Of a DNA stretch of 64,000 nucleotides, positions 35,662 through 44,280 are shown in pieces. The stretch is from NCBI GenBank assembly GCA_958496175.1, contig OY292279.1, positions 9,424,001 to 9,488,000 of the forward strand. The letters are read 5' to 3'. The first letter of the stretch is position 1. The number at the start of each line of letters is the position of its first letter. Origin of the DNA: Sisyra terminalis (lineage: Eukaryota; Arthropoda; Insecta; Neuroptera; Sisyridae). Under the pieces are notes generated by a model. It was given only the letters and a program-made list of their open reading frames with translations, had not been told where the DNA came from and searched no databases. A program made the position numbers and the translations under genes.

Positions 35662-37259
35662 AATACATTAATTTTGCAACTTATCAAACGTAAAGTTTGA
35701 TTTTCGATTGAAATACTTAAAATTTTTCCAAAATTTTCGAGCTATGACTACCCGATGATACATTCGGAAATTCTATCGAAAAATATGGTCACTTTTTTAG
35801 GTTTTTCCCCATTTTTTTTCGAAAATTAATAATTCCACTTAGTCGTATTGATTTGTAAAATTCAATGGAATTCTTCGAGCGTAATAACCTCATAGACCAA
35901 TAATATTACTCAAAGTTAAAAACAAATATCTAGAGAAAGAAACCTTATGCTTTGTTGTGAATTTCAATCAAGTTTACAACCCCTTAACCGTACAATTTCA
36001 AAATAATAACAAGAGTAATATTCAGCAAAAATATTTACTTAAGAACGCAACCGGTATACATAAACATATTGCTAGTTGCATAAATATAAAGTTTTATGAA
36101 AAATGGAATATTTTAGAGGCAAAGTATTCGCCGGAGTTTAAAAATAGACTCTAGTTTAAATATTTCGGTGAAAAAATTTTGCTATGTGTAAATAGAAACT
36201 ACCACAATTAACCATCGAGGCAAAAAGGGTTATATTAAGTAAAACAAAGAAAGAGAAGTATAATTTTTCTTCCGTACCAAAAAGTAGGTAGAAGTTAATT
36301 GTTCCTATATAAATTCTTAAAAACAAGTCAAAACAAGAAGTTAAATACCCTTAAAATAGGGGTAAGATTAGAGGTTTAAAATACATTGTTCTTTTGCTCT
36401 ACGGATGGTTTTTTGTGTAAGAATTCGGCAAGAAACTACTACAATTCTACCCCAAAGCTATGAAATTATTAAATTTTATGACCAGAAAAATAATAAAAAG
36501 AACAATTTTTCTTGGAGACTTCTAAAAAATTTCCTTTCTTTATGATACCAATTAGATTTTCTTGAACATTACTTTTAAGATTTGTAAAAAAATTCATTAA
36601 AAGAAACAATTAAAAGCACAACAATTAGGGATGAAAATTGCGATTTTTAAGGGGTTGCTTTTTTATTATAAGGGTTATTTATTGTAATGGTTTTTCAAGT
36701 TGATATTTGGTTGAAGATTTTAATGATTTTTTATGAGCAAAGGAGTTACCACAATTTATTGGTCAAAGTTGCAATGATGGTCATTATAAGGGCTGTTTTT
36801 CTTAGTAATATCGTTTGCCACAATGCTTTTAAAATATTTTTGATGACAATATTTCGATTCAGGATTATTTTTTTGGCATCAAAGAGTTTAAATTGAATGA
36901 ATTGTGAACAAAAATAGGCTTTTTAAGGGGTTGCTTTTTTACAAAAGTTCCTTTTCGTAGGTGTTTTCAATCGAAAATATTGGACCAAACTAAATAATTT
37001 TCGATTTCGTATAAGATCCGCTCCTTTTCATTTTTGATTCCCCTCAATAATAGAAGGTCTTTTTTGAAATAATTCCTTAATTCTTTTAATTTGACAAAAA
37101 ATTGCTCCAATAATTTTAATTTCTTCTATTATAGAAATAAATTTATTATAATTACAACAATAAGAGGGTTTAATCAAAATAGACTCTGAAAACTTTTAGC
37201 TTATTCTTCTATTAACCACAAAGGATGAATATTTTGTAGATTAATGATTTCAAATTTAT
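35662..37259. other. no gene seen
   Basis: TTTTTAAGGGGTTGCTTTTTT occurs at about 36648 and again near 36922, a small local repeat. Frames at 35957-36154 and 36687-36896 show no domain. Confidence 0.4.
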
Positions 37260-37580
37260 ATTGAACTGTATATTTTATTACTTATAGAACCATTACTATA
37301 AGAATTATTTTATGGTCTAAAATATTTAATATTTTTTATATAAATCAAATTTTTTAATTGTAAATACATATTCTATAAATACATTTTTACTATTTTGTAA
37401 TTTCTTATCTCTAGGAGGTCTTCCTCCCTTTTTAGGATTTTTACCTAAATGAATAGTAATTCAAAATTTTATTAATAAAAATATATGAATTATTATTTTC
37501 ATAATAATTATTACTTTAATTAATTTATTTTATTATATTCGAGTAACTTATGCTGCTTTTATAATAAAATATAATTAATA
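37260..37580 (+). pseudogene. nad2: nad2 fragment in nuclear mitochondrial insertion
   Basis: C-terminal third of NADH dehydrogenase subunit 2, a membrane subunit of respiratory complex I, here as a dead nuclear copy. The clearest part reads FLLFCNFLSLGGLPPFLGF, then LPKWMVIQNFI, with TGA for Trp, and ends at YIRVTYAAF. Upstream of about 37340 the match weakens (NIFYINQIF is still readable) and frameshifts appear. The left boundary is uncertain by some tens of bases. Confidence 0.85.
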
Positions 37581-37686
37581 AAAATGAATTTACTTTATAA
37601 ACTAACCTTTAAGTTATACCATAATATTTATAATTTTTTTTCATTAATAGGATTAATATTAATTTTTAATTTTTATCAGTTAATTT

Positions 37687-37752
37687 AAGATTTTAACTTA
37701 AATAAACTAATAGCCTTCAAAGTTATCAATAAAAATAAATCTTTAAGTCTTA
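37687..37752 (+). pseudogene. trnW: mitochondrial trnW copy
   Basis: AAGATTTTAACTTAA, the anticodon arm AGCCTTCAAAGTT with anticodon TCA, and the 3' strand ATCTTTAAGTCTT form the usual insect tRNA-Trp for the UGA/UGG codons. It lies directly after nad2, as in the ancestral insect order. The nuclear location makes it a relic. Confidence 0.85.
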
Positions 37753-37762
37753 AAAATAAAAA

Positions 37763-37815
37763 AAAAAAACCTTTAAATTTGTAATTTAAAATCATAGTTG
37801 AATATATGATTTTGG
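37763..37815 (-). pseudogene. trnC: mitochondrial trnC copy with altered anticodon
   Basis: Lies between trnW and trnY on the opposite strand, as in insects. The minus strand reads TTAAATTACAAATTTAAAGG, where GCA is expected as the Cys anticodon; here it is ACA. This single change supports decay after transfer to the nucleus. Confidence 0.7.
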
Positions 37816-37875
37816 TAGAAGAGACTAATCTCATAAATAAATTTACAATTTACTGCCTAAATATCAGCCATTTTG
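37814..37875 (-). pseudogene. trnY: mitochondrial trnY copy
   Basis: On the minus strand the molecule begins near TGGCTGATA, has anticodon GTA within GCAGTAAATTGTAAATT and ends GTCTCTTCTACC. It overlaps the trnC end by about one base and stands immediately before cox1, the normal insect arrangement. Confidence 0.8.
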
Positions 37876-37878
37876 CTG

Positions 37879-37959
37879 CGAAAATGATTATTTTCAACTA
37901 ACCATAAAGACATTGAAACTTTATATTTTATTTTCGGAATTTGATCAGGATTAATTGGA
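37879..37959 (+). pseudogene. cox1: cox1 5' fragment in nuclear mitochondrial insertion
   Basis: Reads [20 protein letters not shown], then IWSGLIG, the start of cytochrome c oxidase subunit I. One Gly is changed to Glu (DIGTL to DIETL). TGA is used for Trp, so it cannot be translated by nuclear ribosomes. Homology stops at LIG; the next cox1 residues appear 775 bases later at 38735. Confidence 0.93.
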
Positions 37960-38734
37960 ATTTTAATTGGAATTCTTCCAGAAGAACAAGAAAGAAATGT
38001 TAATATTCATAATGATTTTTCCGCAGACCTTTTATTGATTAATTTAGGAACTTATTGCATCAATAAAACGTTTAACAAGAAATAATAGAATAAATATATA
38101 TTTGTATTATGAAAATAAAAATGTGCTTTTTAATAAAAGTTGTATAAAATTATAAATTTTTTAGTTGTTTTTTCTTAATAGAAATTTCATTATCCATAAG
38201 TTTCATTTTCTTACGATGCATTTCTTCTGCCCTCTTCTCTTCTTGTTTAATATTATGAATTTGACTTATTAAAAGTTCGGTTCTAAGGTCTAAAATTTTA
38301 TCAAATTCTAGAATTCAACAAATGAAATTCTTCATTATTGAAATTTGGAGTTGGGGTTCGTTTTTTCTTAACTTCGTTAGACATTCTAAATTATATGTTA
38401 TTAATTTGCAGAACGACTATTTTTATATTTCAAATTCAGTATAAGATACAACTACAAAACTACATTTTTTTACACAAGAATGGTGTCTCTTTCTAACGCC
38501 TGTGATATCGCTATCAACTTGTCTTTGTTTATGAATATATTGTTTCCCACACTGGCTAATCCATAAACTGTAATTACTGTTCTATTCTTTTTTATAAGAT
38601 ATCATGCAAATAACTAACCGGAGGTTTGTTTTGGTTGAAAATACAGTTTTAATTTATCTTACAGATAAAATTTTATCTAATAGATAATTATCATGGAGAT
38701 AAAGCCTACCTATACTGAAGTGAAAATACCGGTC
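37960..38734. mobile_element. insertion in the mitochondrial copy, Harbinger-like deletion derivative
   Basis: Fills the gap in cox1. On the minus strand it carries a degraded Myb/SANT-like protein gene (38150-38384). On the plus strand, converging with it, lies an open segment EEQERNVNIHNDFSADLLLI ending near 38090, which could be the tail of a Harbinger transposase. That convergent pair is the normal Harbinger gene layout. Between 38659 and 38703 are three imperfect palindromes (TTATCT..AGATAA, TTATCTAATAGATAA, TTATCATGGAGATAA). Terminal repeats and a three-base target duplication could not be proven. Confidence 0.5.
38150..38384 (-). pseudogene. Myb/SANT-like protein of Harbinger type, internally deleted
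   Basis: Starts MSNEVKKKRTPTPNFNNEE at 38384, which resembles the N-terminus of the Myb-like DNA-binding partner protein of PIF/Harbinger transposons. That protein imports the transposase and binds subterminal sites. After NFNNEEFHLLNSRI comes a stop; the next frame gives ILDLRTELLISQIHNIKQ, then EEKRAEEMHRKKMKLMDNE and ISIKKKQLKNL with a stop at 38150. The charged, helical tail is typical. Most of the DNA-binding domain is missing, so this is a deletion product. Confidence 0.55.
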
Positions 38735-38902
38735 CTAAGTCTATGAATTCGTGCAGAACTAGGACAACCAGGCTCTTTAATTGGAGATGACCAAATTATA
38801 ATGTAATTGTAACAGCTCATGCATTTATTATAATTTTCTCTATAGTTATGCCTATTGGAATTGGAGGATTTGGAAATTGATTAGTACCTTTAAAACTTGG
38901 AG
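38735..38902 (+). pseudogene. cox1: cox1 continuation in nuclear mitochondrial insertion
   Basis: Resumes at LSLWIRAELGQPGSLIGDDQ, loses one base (a T in the Tyr codon after DDQI), then reads NVIVTAHAFIIIFSIVMPIG and GGFGNWLVPLKLG. This is the barcode region of cytochrome oxidase I. The homology ends abruptly at 38902. The frameshift and replaced residues show it is not active. Confidence 0.93.
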
Positions 38903-39001
38903 AAAGAGTGAAGTTGTGTGGATATATTTGCATAAGAATAATGTAAGTTGTAAAGAATTTGGTAAAGCTTTTCGTAATCAATAATCGATAAGTTTCTCAA
39001 T

Positions 39002-40584
39002 CAGTGGCGTGCACAGATATTTTAGGCAGGGTAGGCAAAAATTTTTTAAAGCTACTTTAATATAATTAAAAATGCTGCTTAGTTCGTCGTCATGATGAGT
39101 AAATAATGAACCCTATACCGATTAGGCAACAAAATTTTAAAGTGTGAATTTTCCGATTTTTTTTTTTGACAATCGATGGAAAATCGTTCGTAGAGGTATG
39201 TGAAGAAACCGATTTGTTTGTGACAAAATAGTTTAGCGGTAATAAATTAATTAAGAAACATTAATTAATTAGTCATTGATATAGTAAAATGTTAAGAAAA
39301 TATGGTTCAAAGCAACATACAATAACAAAAATGCGGGAAAATTTAGGAAATGGTTGGTTAAATGTAAAACTAAAAAAAAAAAATAAGGAAAATTAAACAG
39401 ATTCCCCCCCACCCCCTTCGAAAAAAATGGAAAAAAAGGCAATTATGAAATTAATTTTTTTCCTCAAATTATATTTTCCCAAAATTTTACAAAATAATAA
39501 AAATAGAAACATAATTAAACAGGCTTTTCTCCCAAATTTTTTCATCGTTTGTGAAATTCAATTATTCACACCAAAAATTTTTGAAAATATGTATCTGAGA
39601 TAGAACATTAAGCGTTTTTTGAAATTCGGAAAATATTTTTCTTTAACTTTTTTTTTTAGTTCTAGTTTTAACCAACCGTTTCCTAAATTTTCCCTCATTT
39701 TTGTTATTGTATGCTGCTTTAAACCTTATTTTTTTAACATTTTACTATATCAATGACTAATTAATTACTTTTTCTTAATTAATTTATTACCGCTAATCTA
39801 ATTTGTCACAAACGAAACGGTTTCTTTAACAAACCTCTACGAACGATTTCCCATCGATTAGCAAAAACAAATTTCGGAAAATTCACACTTTAAAATTTGA
39901 TTGGCTAATCGGTATAGGGTAAATAATAATGTTGATATTTTTAACCCCAAATATCTATAGAAAGACTCATTTTGAAAACTTTATTAAAGAAATACAATAT
40001 AATCGTCAGGATTAAATAATACAGATAATAGATAATACATTATAAAAATTTATTAGAATTAAATAATAACAATGTGCGTTGATTACGTCGATCGTTAAAT
40101 CGATTATTGAGAACAATCAAATTCAGACTTTGATAATGAATAAGAAAGGATGCTACTTCGGCAATTTTCGTAATTTGTCGTATTGTAAAAAGACAGTGTC
40201 TTTCTATGAGATTGTGTGCGTGCGTATGTGTAGAATTGTATATTTGTATTATACTAACGCACACACTGACACATATATAGCTATTAGTGCACACATATTA
40301 ATATTTAGGCACGAATAGTTGTGGCTTTCCCGCTGCTGGACACAGTAGCGCTAGTGTATCGCAATGCAAATATTACCAGTCGCTTACTTGAAACTGAACC
40401 AACGAATGAGCTGGCATAATCTGTATACTGTATAGACGATATCCGTTAAGATTTTTTTCTTTATTGATATTTGATTGTACTCGCAAATAAAATAAAATTA
40501 GATATCAGAACAAGATTATAAATATTTATCTGAATTATGTAGGGTAGGCAGTGTCTTTTTGTCTATATGTAATGCACGCCACTG
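39002..40584. mobile_element. hAT element, 1.58 kb, with exact 8-bp target duplication
   Basis: Ends CAGTGGCGTGCA and TGCACGCCACTG are inverted repeats, with GGGTAGGCA just inside on the left and TAGGGTAGGCAGTG on the right. TTCTCAAT is duplicated exactly (38994-39001 and 40585-40592). Both the CAGTGGCG ends and the 8-bp duplication are hAT hallmarks. No transposase is recognisable; opposite-strand frames at 40040-40318 mirror each other. Much of the interior is a foldback (39111-39919), which appears to be a separate insertion. Confidence 0.93.
39111..39919. repeat. 809-bp foldback nested in the hAT element
   Basis: Ends CCCTATACCGATTAGGCAA and its inverse. Arms of about 260 bp pair closely (AAATTTAGGAAATGGTTGG against CCAACCGTTTCCTAAATTT) around a 290-base AT-rich centre. 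TAAATAATGA to the left (39100-39109) and TAAATAATAA after 39919 look like a 9-10 bp target duplication, suggesting an insertion younger than the hAT element. Confidence 0.8.
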
Positions 40585-40592
40585 TTCTCAAT

Positions 40593-40799
40593 GACTATAT
40601 TAATCAACTTAAAGCCAATTGGCGATTGACTGGATACTTAAACGAAATTCAAAAGCAACTCAACTTGAAAATCTCAAAGCAACTTTTTTCCGTTTTATTT
40701 CAATACTTTTTTAATGCTCCAATCTGCAAGCAGCTAACCGGAATAATTGAACAAGTCAAACTTAAGCGCAATCTTATTCGACGAAAACATGAACATTGA
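40593..40799 (+). other. short open frame of unknown meaning, C-terminal to the hAT insertion
   Basis: After the hAT target site the frame reads NDYINQLKANWRLTGYLNEI, QKQLNLKISKQLF and ends IRRKHEH at 40799. Composition is somewhat coding-like (basic, amphipathic), and the segment before the hAT element (38905-39001) could be its former upstream part, with WIYLHKNNVSCKEFGKAFRN readable there. I recognise no family. It may be a transposon protein remnant split by the hAT element. Confidence 0.25.
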
Positions 40800-40859
40800 A
40801 TATACACACATACTATGACAAAAATCACTTTGATCAACGTTTTAGATGGTACAGTCGTT

Positions 40860-41441
40860 AAAAACGTAACCCAGAGCTTTTGACGAAAAATATTTTCCGT
40901 TTCTCTGCGATATGCATCGCAATTTTTACGGTTCGTTTAACGAGCCAGTTATACTGATTGGGTAAATTAGGGCCAATTATTGATATAGCTGCACTCCTAA
41001 TTTTAGTGCAATCGTAAAAGCTCTGCAGTGTGCTCCACAGCGATAAATTAGTGCGGGGTAAGAATAATCGGAGATAATAATTAATGTTGTTGAGCAGTAA
41101 ATTTTCGTCTTAAAACCGATTTTATGGGACTAGGATTCTAAGATTGGATTTTATTGATTTTCCATGTAATTGTCTTTCGTACAATTTGAACATCTATTAG
41201 GATTTTCGCGATGCCATGGATTTATTTCGACGAAATGGAGCTCATAAATCGTGATTACTATTCGGCTTTGTCACCGGATAATGGTGAGATATCTGGGGTA
41301 AAAAAAACTCAAACAAAAATGGACTTTATACCAAAGCTGCTGTTATGGTTGATGCTTTAAGATAAAAGAGTTCTAATTTAATATTTGGGTACTAGTTGAT
41401 TGGAAAAACTGGATTTTTTGAGAGATCCATCCGTAAAATGT
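40860..41441. other. unique, less AT-rich stretch
   Basis: Apart from the weak candidate exon at 41211 I see nothing definite. AAAAGCTC-type motifs occur at 40873 and 41027. Confidence 0.35.
41211..41283 (+). other. candidate first coding exon (weak)
   Basis: ATG at 41211 opens MPWIYFDEMELINRDYYSAL and SPDN. A donor-like G/GTGAGA follows at 41284. An in-frame TGA lies just upstream, so the ATG would be the start. The stretch is less AT-rich than its surroundings. Without splicing the frame ends after 48 codons. No family recognised and no partner exon found. Confidence 0.2.
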
Positions 41442-41810
41442 GATAGTTTAATGGAAGTTTAATTAATAAATGAACATTATAATCAATCACTGGAAAAATC
41501 GTCGGAAAAAATCCCCGGAAACACTGGCTTTGTCTCATGGAACTCTAAAGATTACATCTCCAATTATCCATTTTATCATCTCAAAGATCTGAAATTAATT
41601 ACTTAATTTATTTTAAGGATAGTTTAATGGAAGTTTAACTAATATATGAACTTAAAAATCAATCACTGGAAAGATCGCCGAAAAAAATATCTAGTCCTTC
41701 ATTTTTGATATCTAACATTGGCTTTATCTCATGAAACTCCAAAGATTAAATCCCCAATTATCCATTATATCACTTCCAAGATATGAAATTATTTAATTTA
41801 TTTTAAGGAT
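41442..41810 (+). repeat. tandem duplication, two units of about 176-193 bp
   Basis: GATAGTTTAATGGAAGTTTAA starts unit one at 41442 and unit two at 41618. Both continue with ATCAATCACTGGAAA and TTTATCTCATG/TTTGTCTCATG and end ATTTATTTTAAGGAT. Unit two carries an extra run (CTAGTCCTTCATTTTTGATA). No coding potential. Confidence 0.85.
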
Positions 41811-42269
41811 TACAACATTGATTTGTTGTCAAAAATTTATGCAAATCTTCCGGAAATAATTAAGTGTTTAAAAAAGCTTATGAACTTCTTCGTTTAAAAA
41901 TTTTGTTTTAAAGAAAATATTTTAGAAATTTTAAGACCCAAAAGTGGTTATTGAAGCAAAGTAAAATCGAAAACCAAAAAAAAAAATAACAATTAAGGGA
42001 TGAATTAATGGCGTACTAAGAAGCAAGTTTCCTCTACAAAATTGTTGGGATCTTGAACTCAAAACAATGAGTATAGAAGTTTTGTAAGCCTTAAATTTAT
42101 AATCATTTAAATAATCTTAAACAAAATGTCAAAACTTGACCATCCCCTTACCCAATATTTAACTCAAGTCATCAAAAATAACGAGCCATGAAGGGATGAT
42201 AGCCATTGTAAGTGCCACTTAAATTTCGCATTAAGTTAGCAACCCCAATTTTAGCCAAACTATGAGGCA
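41811..42269. other. no gene seen
   Basis: Leads into the tandem array; nothing recognised. Confidence 0.4.
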
Positions 42270-44280
42270 TTCAAGACGTAAAAATTTGCTCAAATTTCCT
42301 TATCTATACTTATTTCAGGATGTCAACATACTTAAGCACAGCTTTGCCTTGTTAAATTAAAAAGTACATATTCTTTTATCGAATTGGATGAAATATTTGG
42401 TGCTTTTAAAGTTCCAAAGCTTCATGAACTTCAGGATAATTACATTTTGAAGAGATGGATAATCTTAGGAAAGATCTAAAAGGTGCTTACCAATCTGAAG
42501 AATTATTCAGTCAAAAAGCCACTAAAAATTTGTATTAGGAATCAGTAAATAAAGCCCGGAATTGTTGACAATGAAGAGCTTTTACGGCACAAGTTGTCGT
42601 AAAAATTTGCTCGAATTTCTTATTTCAACAATTTATTCTTACTTCAGGATGGTAACATATTTAAGCATAGCTTCAGCTTTTGAATTGCTAACTTAATAAG
42701 GATTTAGTCTTTTATCTACTTGGATAAAATATTTGGTGCTTTTAAAGTGCCAAAGCTTCATGAACTTTAGGATGATTACAATTTGAAGAGATGGATAGTC
42801 TTAGGAAAGATCTAAAAGGTGCTTACTAATCTTAAGAATTATCTAGCCGAAAAGCCACTAAAATTTTATATTACAAATTGGTAAATAAAGCCCGGAATCG
42901 TAGGCAATGAAGAGCTTTTACGGCACAAGTTGTTAATGGTTTTAATTTTCAGTTATGAGGGAAGGGCCAAAAAATAATCAAGAATTATTTTACTATATTA
43001 TGTTAAATTAATAAGGATATAGTCTTTTATCTAATTGGATAAAATATTTGGTGCTTTTAAACTTTCAAAGCTTCATGAACTTCAGGATGACTACAATTTG
43101 AAGAGATTGATAGTCTGAGGAAAGATCCAGAGGATACTTACCAATTTAATGAACTATCCAACCAAAAGGCCATCAAAAATTCGTTTTACAAATTGGTAAA
43201 TAAAGCCCGGAATTATAAGCAATGGAGAGCTTTTACGGTACAAAATGTTTATGACCGTGGTTCTCAGTAATGAGGAAACGACCAAAGAATAAGAGTCAAG
43301 AATTATTTTACTTTATTATGTTAAATTAATAAGGATATAGTCTTTTATCTAATAGGATAAAATATTTAGTGCTTTTAAAGTTCCAAAGCTTCATAAACTT
43401 CAGGATGCCTACAATTTGAAGAGATGAATAGTTTTAGGAAAGATCGAAAACGTGTTTACCAATCTGAAGGATTATCCAGCCAAAAGGTCACTAAAAATTC
43501 GTTTTACAAATTGGTAAATAAAGCTCGGAAGTGAAGGAAATGGAGAGCTTTTATGTTACAAGTTGTTTATGACCGCGATTCTCAGTAATGAGATAACAAC
43601 CAAAGAATAAAAATGAAGAATTATTTTACTATTTTATGTTAAATTAATTTGGGCTTAGTCTTTTATCTAATAGAGTAAAATATTTGGTGCTTTTAAAGTG
43701 CCAAAGCTTCATGAACTTTAGGAAGATTACAATTTGAAGAGATAGATAGTCTTAGAAAAGATCCAAAAGGTACTTACCAATCTAATGGACTATCCAACCA
43801 AAAGAACACCAAAAATTCGTATTAAGAATCAGTAAATAAAGCCTGGAATTGTAGGCAATAGAGAGCTTTTACGGCACAAGTTGTATATGACCGCGATCTT
43901 CAGTAATGAAGAAACAACCAAAGAATAAGAATCAAGAATTATTTTACTATATTATGTTATATTAATAAGGATATAGTTTTTTATCTAATTGGTTAAAATA
44001 TTTGGTGCTTTTAAAATTCCAAAGCTTCATGAATTTCATGATGGTTACAATTTGAAAAGATGGTTAGCCTTAGGAACGATCCAGAGGGTGCTTACCAATC
44101 TGATGGATAATTTAGCCAAAAAACCACCAAAAATTCATATTAAGAATCGGTAAATAAAGCTCGGAATTGTAGGCAATGGAGAGCTTTTACGGTATAAATT
44201 GTTAATGACTGTGATTTTCAGTTATGAGGGAACGACCAAATATGAGATTCAAGAATTATTTTAATATATTAAGTAAGAGC
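42270..44280 (+). repeat. tandem array A, about six units of 318 bp
   Basis: The marker GGTGCTTTTAAA occurs at 42399, 42735, 43050, 43368, 43686 and 44004, giving spacings of 336, 315, 318, 318 and 318. Each unit contains CCAAAGCTTCATGAACTT, AAATAAAGCCCGGAATTG and GAGAGCTTTTACGG. The segment before the first marker and the first full unit share a different linker (CGTAAAAATTTGCTC... to AAGCA(C/T)AGCTT). Later units have one with TCAGTAATGAGG and ACCAAAGAATAA. No frame is conserved across the units. This is a satellite-like array with two linker types. Confidence 0.93.

Noticed and set aside
37260..38902. Functional mitochondrial genes
   Set aside because: Frameshifts, altered trnC anticodon, an inserted transposon and nuclear repeats on both sides show it is a nuclear copy.
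40040..40318. Overlapping 84- and 79-codon frames on opposite strands
   Set aside because: They mirror each other within the hAT element and match no transposase.
42270..44280. Regular spacing suggestive of a CRISPR array
   Set aside because: Units of about 318 bp repeat throughout with no short repeat and variable spacer pattern, and the DNA is eukaryotic.
42399..44280. Hammerhead core in array A units (hairpin CTCA/TGAG followed by GAAAC)
   Set aside because: The hairpin and GAAAC are present but CTGANGA does not precede the stem, so the core is incomplete.
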